Assembly (NCBI GenBank): GCA_013399875.1
Contig: VXAZ01000447.1
Span: forward strand, 395,665-459,664
Length of the DNA: 64,000 bases
Source: Gymnorhina tibicen
Taxonomy: Eukaryota > Chordata > Aves > Passeriformes > Artamidae
Direction of reading: 5' to 3'
Shown: piece after piece, positions 61,243 through 64,000 of the stretch
Layout of the letters: each line of letters opens with the position of its first letter
Numbering within the stretch: position 1 is the stretch's first letter
Notes under the pieces: generated by a model
What the model saw: only the letters and a program-made list of their open reading frames with translations
Told to the model about the DNA's origin: nothing
Databases searched by the model: none
Position numbers and translations under genes: made by a program

Positions 61243-62876
61243 AACCCATACTGCTGGAGCATTTAGGGACAACTTTTTCAAAACTAAGCCTTACCATGTC
61301 AATGTTAATACAAGTGAAATATATAATAGAGAAAATAAATTTTATTCTTAAGACCACTTTCTCTCACACTCTTCTTTTTATGAAAAGCAGCAGTATACCA
61401 TAGAAAGAAAGAAGTCACAATGTGTGACCAGTCACGTGAAAACAGAGAAAGATGAGATATCACACAACACAAGCATTTCTACAGAAGAAATGTTATGAAA
61501 GACATTTGGATGGTAAACTAAACCATGAAACATAACTTTTACTTGTAATTTTTAAAACCATCAGTATTGGAGCTTAGAGGAAACAAACTTATTACATGCT
61601 GTCTGTAACTTTGTTCTAATCAGAGAGCTTTCCATCCGTCATAACAAATTTATTAAAAAATCCCAATAATAAGTTTTGTAAATGTAGTAATTACTCTGTT
61701 CTTCTATGAACTAACAGAGCGTTATTAGGCAAGCACAGCTAAAGGCTCCAAAAATCAGTCTATTAGGAAAACAAGATCAAAGAAATTTTGTAATTGTATG
61801 TGATTTTTATATCCTAATGAAATCTGTGCATGTGAACACTTTGTTCATGTTTTAATTTAGGAATCACACCATTTCATCTGTATGTACTACTTAAAACACA
61901 GGCAGACTGCACTTTTCAAAACACTGTAATAAATAAAAGTGCTCACAGGGGGTCACGTGCTGCTGCTGGTATAATTAAGTTCTTCTGTATTCAAAGGACT
62001 TACTGTTCCTGCTTTGCACCCCTAACTTAGATCCTGATCCTGCAACCAGCATTCACAGAAGCATCCATACATATCCAAAGTGTCAGCTGCAATCAATACA
62101 GGAGAATTCTCAGAAACAAAACAGAACCCCATACTACCTATGTGATTCCACACATTTTCATTGTCCAAAACTGATCTGAATTACTTCTAATCTTTTCAGA
62201 ACAATATCCAATCATCAATTTGGAGGAAAACTATTCATTTTTCCTTTTTTTATTTACATGCATTTCTGTAAGTGATGTCAAATAAATTAACCATTTACTA
62301 AATAAACTTATTGGAGGGGAAAAACCCCACAGAATACCAACACTGTGTTCTCAGTGCAATAGTGTCTGACCTATTTTCTAATCTCACTATATAGAGGAAA
62401 AGAATGAGATTGCCAAAACATCAAAACCCAGAGGCTTCATTTAAAATATACATAATCATAAAGCATTACATTTCAAGTCAGTCAGAGGGGGGAAAAAAAG
62501 TACATTTAGATAACACTAAAACTTGTTTCCAAAGTTCAGGGAATACTATATGTTTGAAATTCTACAAATTCTTTATGTTTGCTATTGAAATATCCCAGAA
62601 GTGTAGTATATGGAGAAACATAAACTGAAAATTAGACAAATAACACTGATGAAGTGGTAACTGATTTTCTCCCTGCACTTCATCCATCACTACGCAACAC
62701 TACCAACATAACAAGCACTGGAATTCTTTCTTTAGAAAGGATTCCTTATGCTCGATTGAACTTTTCAGATACACCAGTTCTCCAGCAGCTTTTGCCTGCT
62801 GCATATACACATGCTTTCAGTGAGACTGAATCAAATAGCCACCAAAATTCTGACTGCATTTTACAATCTCTAAACA

Positions 62877-62935
62877 ATTGTAAATTTTAAATCTGTAAAA
62901 TACAATCTGTATTTTACAGATTTAGAATTTACAAT
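62877..62935. repeat. Long near-perfect inverted repeat (28-base arms, 3-base loop)
   Basis: The left arm is 62877-62904 and the right arm 62908-62935, around the loop ATC. The inner 16 bases (AAATCTGTAAAATACA against TGTATTTTACAGATTT) are exact. The full 28 bases have one mismatch, at left position 62887, which would be a U-G wobble in plus-strand RNA. The arms are AT-rich. It could be a remnant of a palindromic transposon, a small hairpin RNA, or a recent palindromic duplication. Confidence 0.9.
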
Positions 62936-64000
62936 ACGACCTGTATTTTAAAATCTTCTTTTTCTCAACTTCTATAACTTGCAAACATTGACTTGTTTGT
63001 AAAGACATGAGAATCAAAATATCATTACAGTACCTCAGATGCAATTCTAATTCTGCCTCCTCTGCTCACAGTTAATTCAAATTTGATATAAATCTAAATA
63101 ACCTTGGACCATATACATTTGCTGTTTTCAGATTTTTCATAAAGGCACCAACTTGAAATGTAATACTAAAACGAACACATTTGTAGACTGGATCCAGTTT
63201 TTGAGATGCTGAGCAATAATAATATCACCTGATGCTGAAAATGTTATGATAACTGGTTCCTCTGAAAAACAGGTTTATGGTCTGTTCAGCCACCTTTTCA
63301 GGTGTTGATTAATTCCCCATAAACAACTTCAAGACTGTTAGTAGCTGCCACTACATTTATTTGGAGTAAAATCTTAGCCTTTTCCTTTATGTAGTTGAAC
63401 AGCTTGTAAGGCAGAAGGACCATGCACATCGAATTTCTTTCAGAAGATGTGCAAAAATTTTGCGATCATATTTCTCCCTCTTAGATTCAGAACAAAACAA
63501 AGTGATAAATTCCTTCATTAAACTATAAGACCGAGGTTAAACAAGAATACTGGGCTTTTTATTTTCACCTAGAGCAGCATACTAATTACTTCTGTCATGC
63601 TATCTTACCTGTCACTACCAAAGTGTTTGTTCAACACAAGTGAATGTTAAGTCTTTTGCTATGGTCAGTATAATTCCTTAGCAGTTTAAAATATTTACAG
63701 GTCTGGTGGCAAGTTATTCTACTTCACAATACAATCATCACTTTTCCAAAGCATAGTGAAGATGGACATCAGTTTCCTTATATCAGGAGGTTAAAACCTC
63801 CTGGGACGGAGGATGTAAGCTTTCTTAAATAAACAAAACTAAAAAAAAAAAGAAAAAGCTACTTGAATATGACAGCGAGATGAGTTTTGCTATCTACTTA
63901 CTAAATACATTTCAAATCAATATTAAAGATAGCAATATTGAGGGAAAGACAGTAAAGAGTAACCAGATACTTATTAAAAAATTCATGCAATAACATGACA

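Larger units (their letters stand above)
44095..64000. other. FUT8 upstream sequence: probable intron 1 and unplaced untranslated exons
   Basis: Nearly 20 kb without a supportable coding exon. It contains four CR1 fragments, a poly-A duplicated unit beside an N, hairpins at 45986-46014 and 62877-62935, and a 27-base tandem duplication at 61189. FUT8 is known to have several untranslated first exons; none can be fixed from sequence alone. No CpG island or TATA-type promoter stands out, so the main promoter is probably beyond 64000. The part beyond any first exon would be intergenic, but that border cannot be placed. Confidence 0.7.

Noticed and set aside
62877..62935. Pre-miRNA gene
   Set aside because: The arms are long enough but the loop is only three bases and the arms are almost pure AT; without small-RNA evidence I list it only as an inverted repeat.
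44095..64000. FUT8 promoter or CpG island
   Set aside because: No run with raised CpG density or a convincing core promoter was seen; the GC-richer block at 54535 is a transposon insertion at least in part.

Overview
This window is vertebrate, most likely avian, nuclear DNA. It is AT-rich and almost wholly intronic. It has no operon-like gene packing and contains decayed fragments of the avian/reptilian CR1 LINE. The only protein-coding gene I can support is FUT8 (alpha-1,6-fucosyltransferase) on the minus strand. Seven coding exons lie in order from 43871 down to 5012. All have AG/GT splice borders and all seven join in one open frame. They encode residues 1 to 419 plus two bases of codon 420. 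The numbering matches human FUT8 with no insertion or deletion: the four cysteines of exon 6 known to form disulfides, the SH3-binding proline motif, and R365/R366, D368/K369, E373, Y382 and D409/D410 all fall at their human positions.

Layout, 5' to 3' along the gene (right to left in the window): 64000-44095 is upstream sequence, probably intron 1 and any untranslated first exons, with three CR1 pieces, a C-terminal-side CR1 block with relatively high GC, a duplicated poly-A unit beside a single N, and a long near-perfect hairpin. 44094-43669 is exon 2 (predicted 5'UTR plus start codon, membrane anchor and start of the stem). 43668-33921 is intron 2. 33920-33805 is exon 3, followed by a very short intron 3 (206 bases including a 78-base N gap) and exon 4 (33598-33436). 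Introns 4 and 5 are each about 6 kb and flank exon 5 (27418-27304). Exon 6 is 21252-21015, intron 6 is 14.4 kb, exon 7 is 6619-6373, intron 7 is 1.2 kb, exon 8 is 5188-5012. 5011-1 is the start of intron 8.

The exons build one Golgi type II membrane enzyme: short cytosolic tail, one membrane helix, coiled-coil stem, then the GT23 catalytic domain. The last part of the catalytic domain and the C-terminal SH3 domain (about residues 421-575) are not in the window. No CpG island or promoter is visible, so the transcription start probably lies beyond 64000.

I found no evidence of a novel multi-gene system. The points most worth a second look are upstream ORFs in the predicted 5'UTR, a weak exon 3 donor beside the compact gapped intron 3, the frame-neutral nature of exon 8 and of the exon 3+4 pair, the 28-bp-arm hairpin at 62877-62935, and the probable assembly duplication at 52740-52960.
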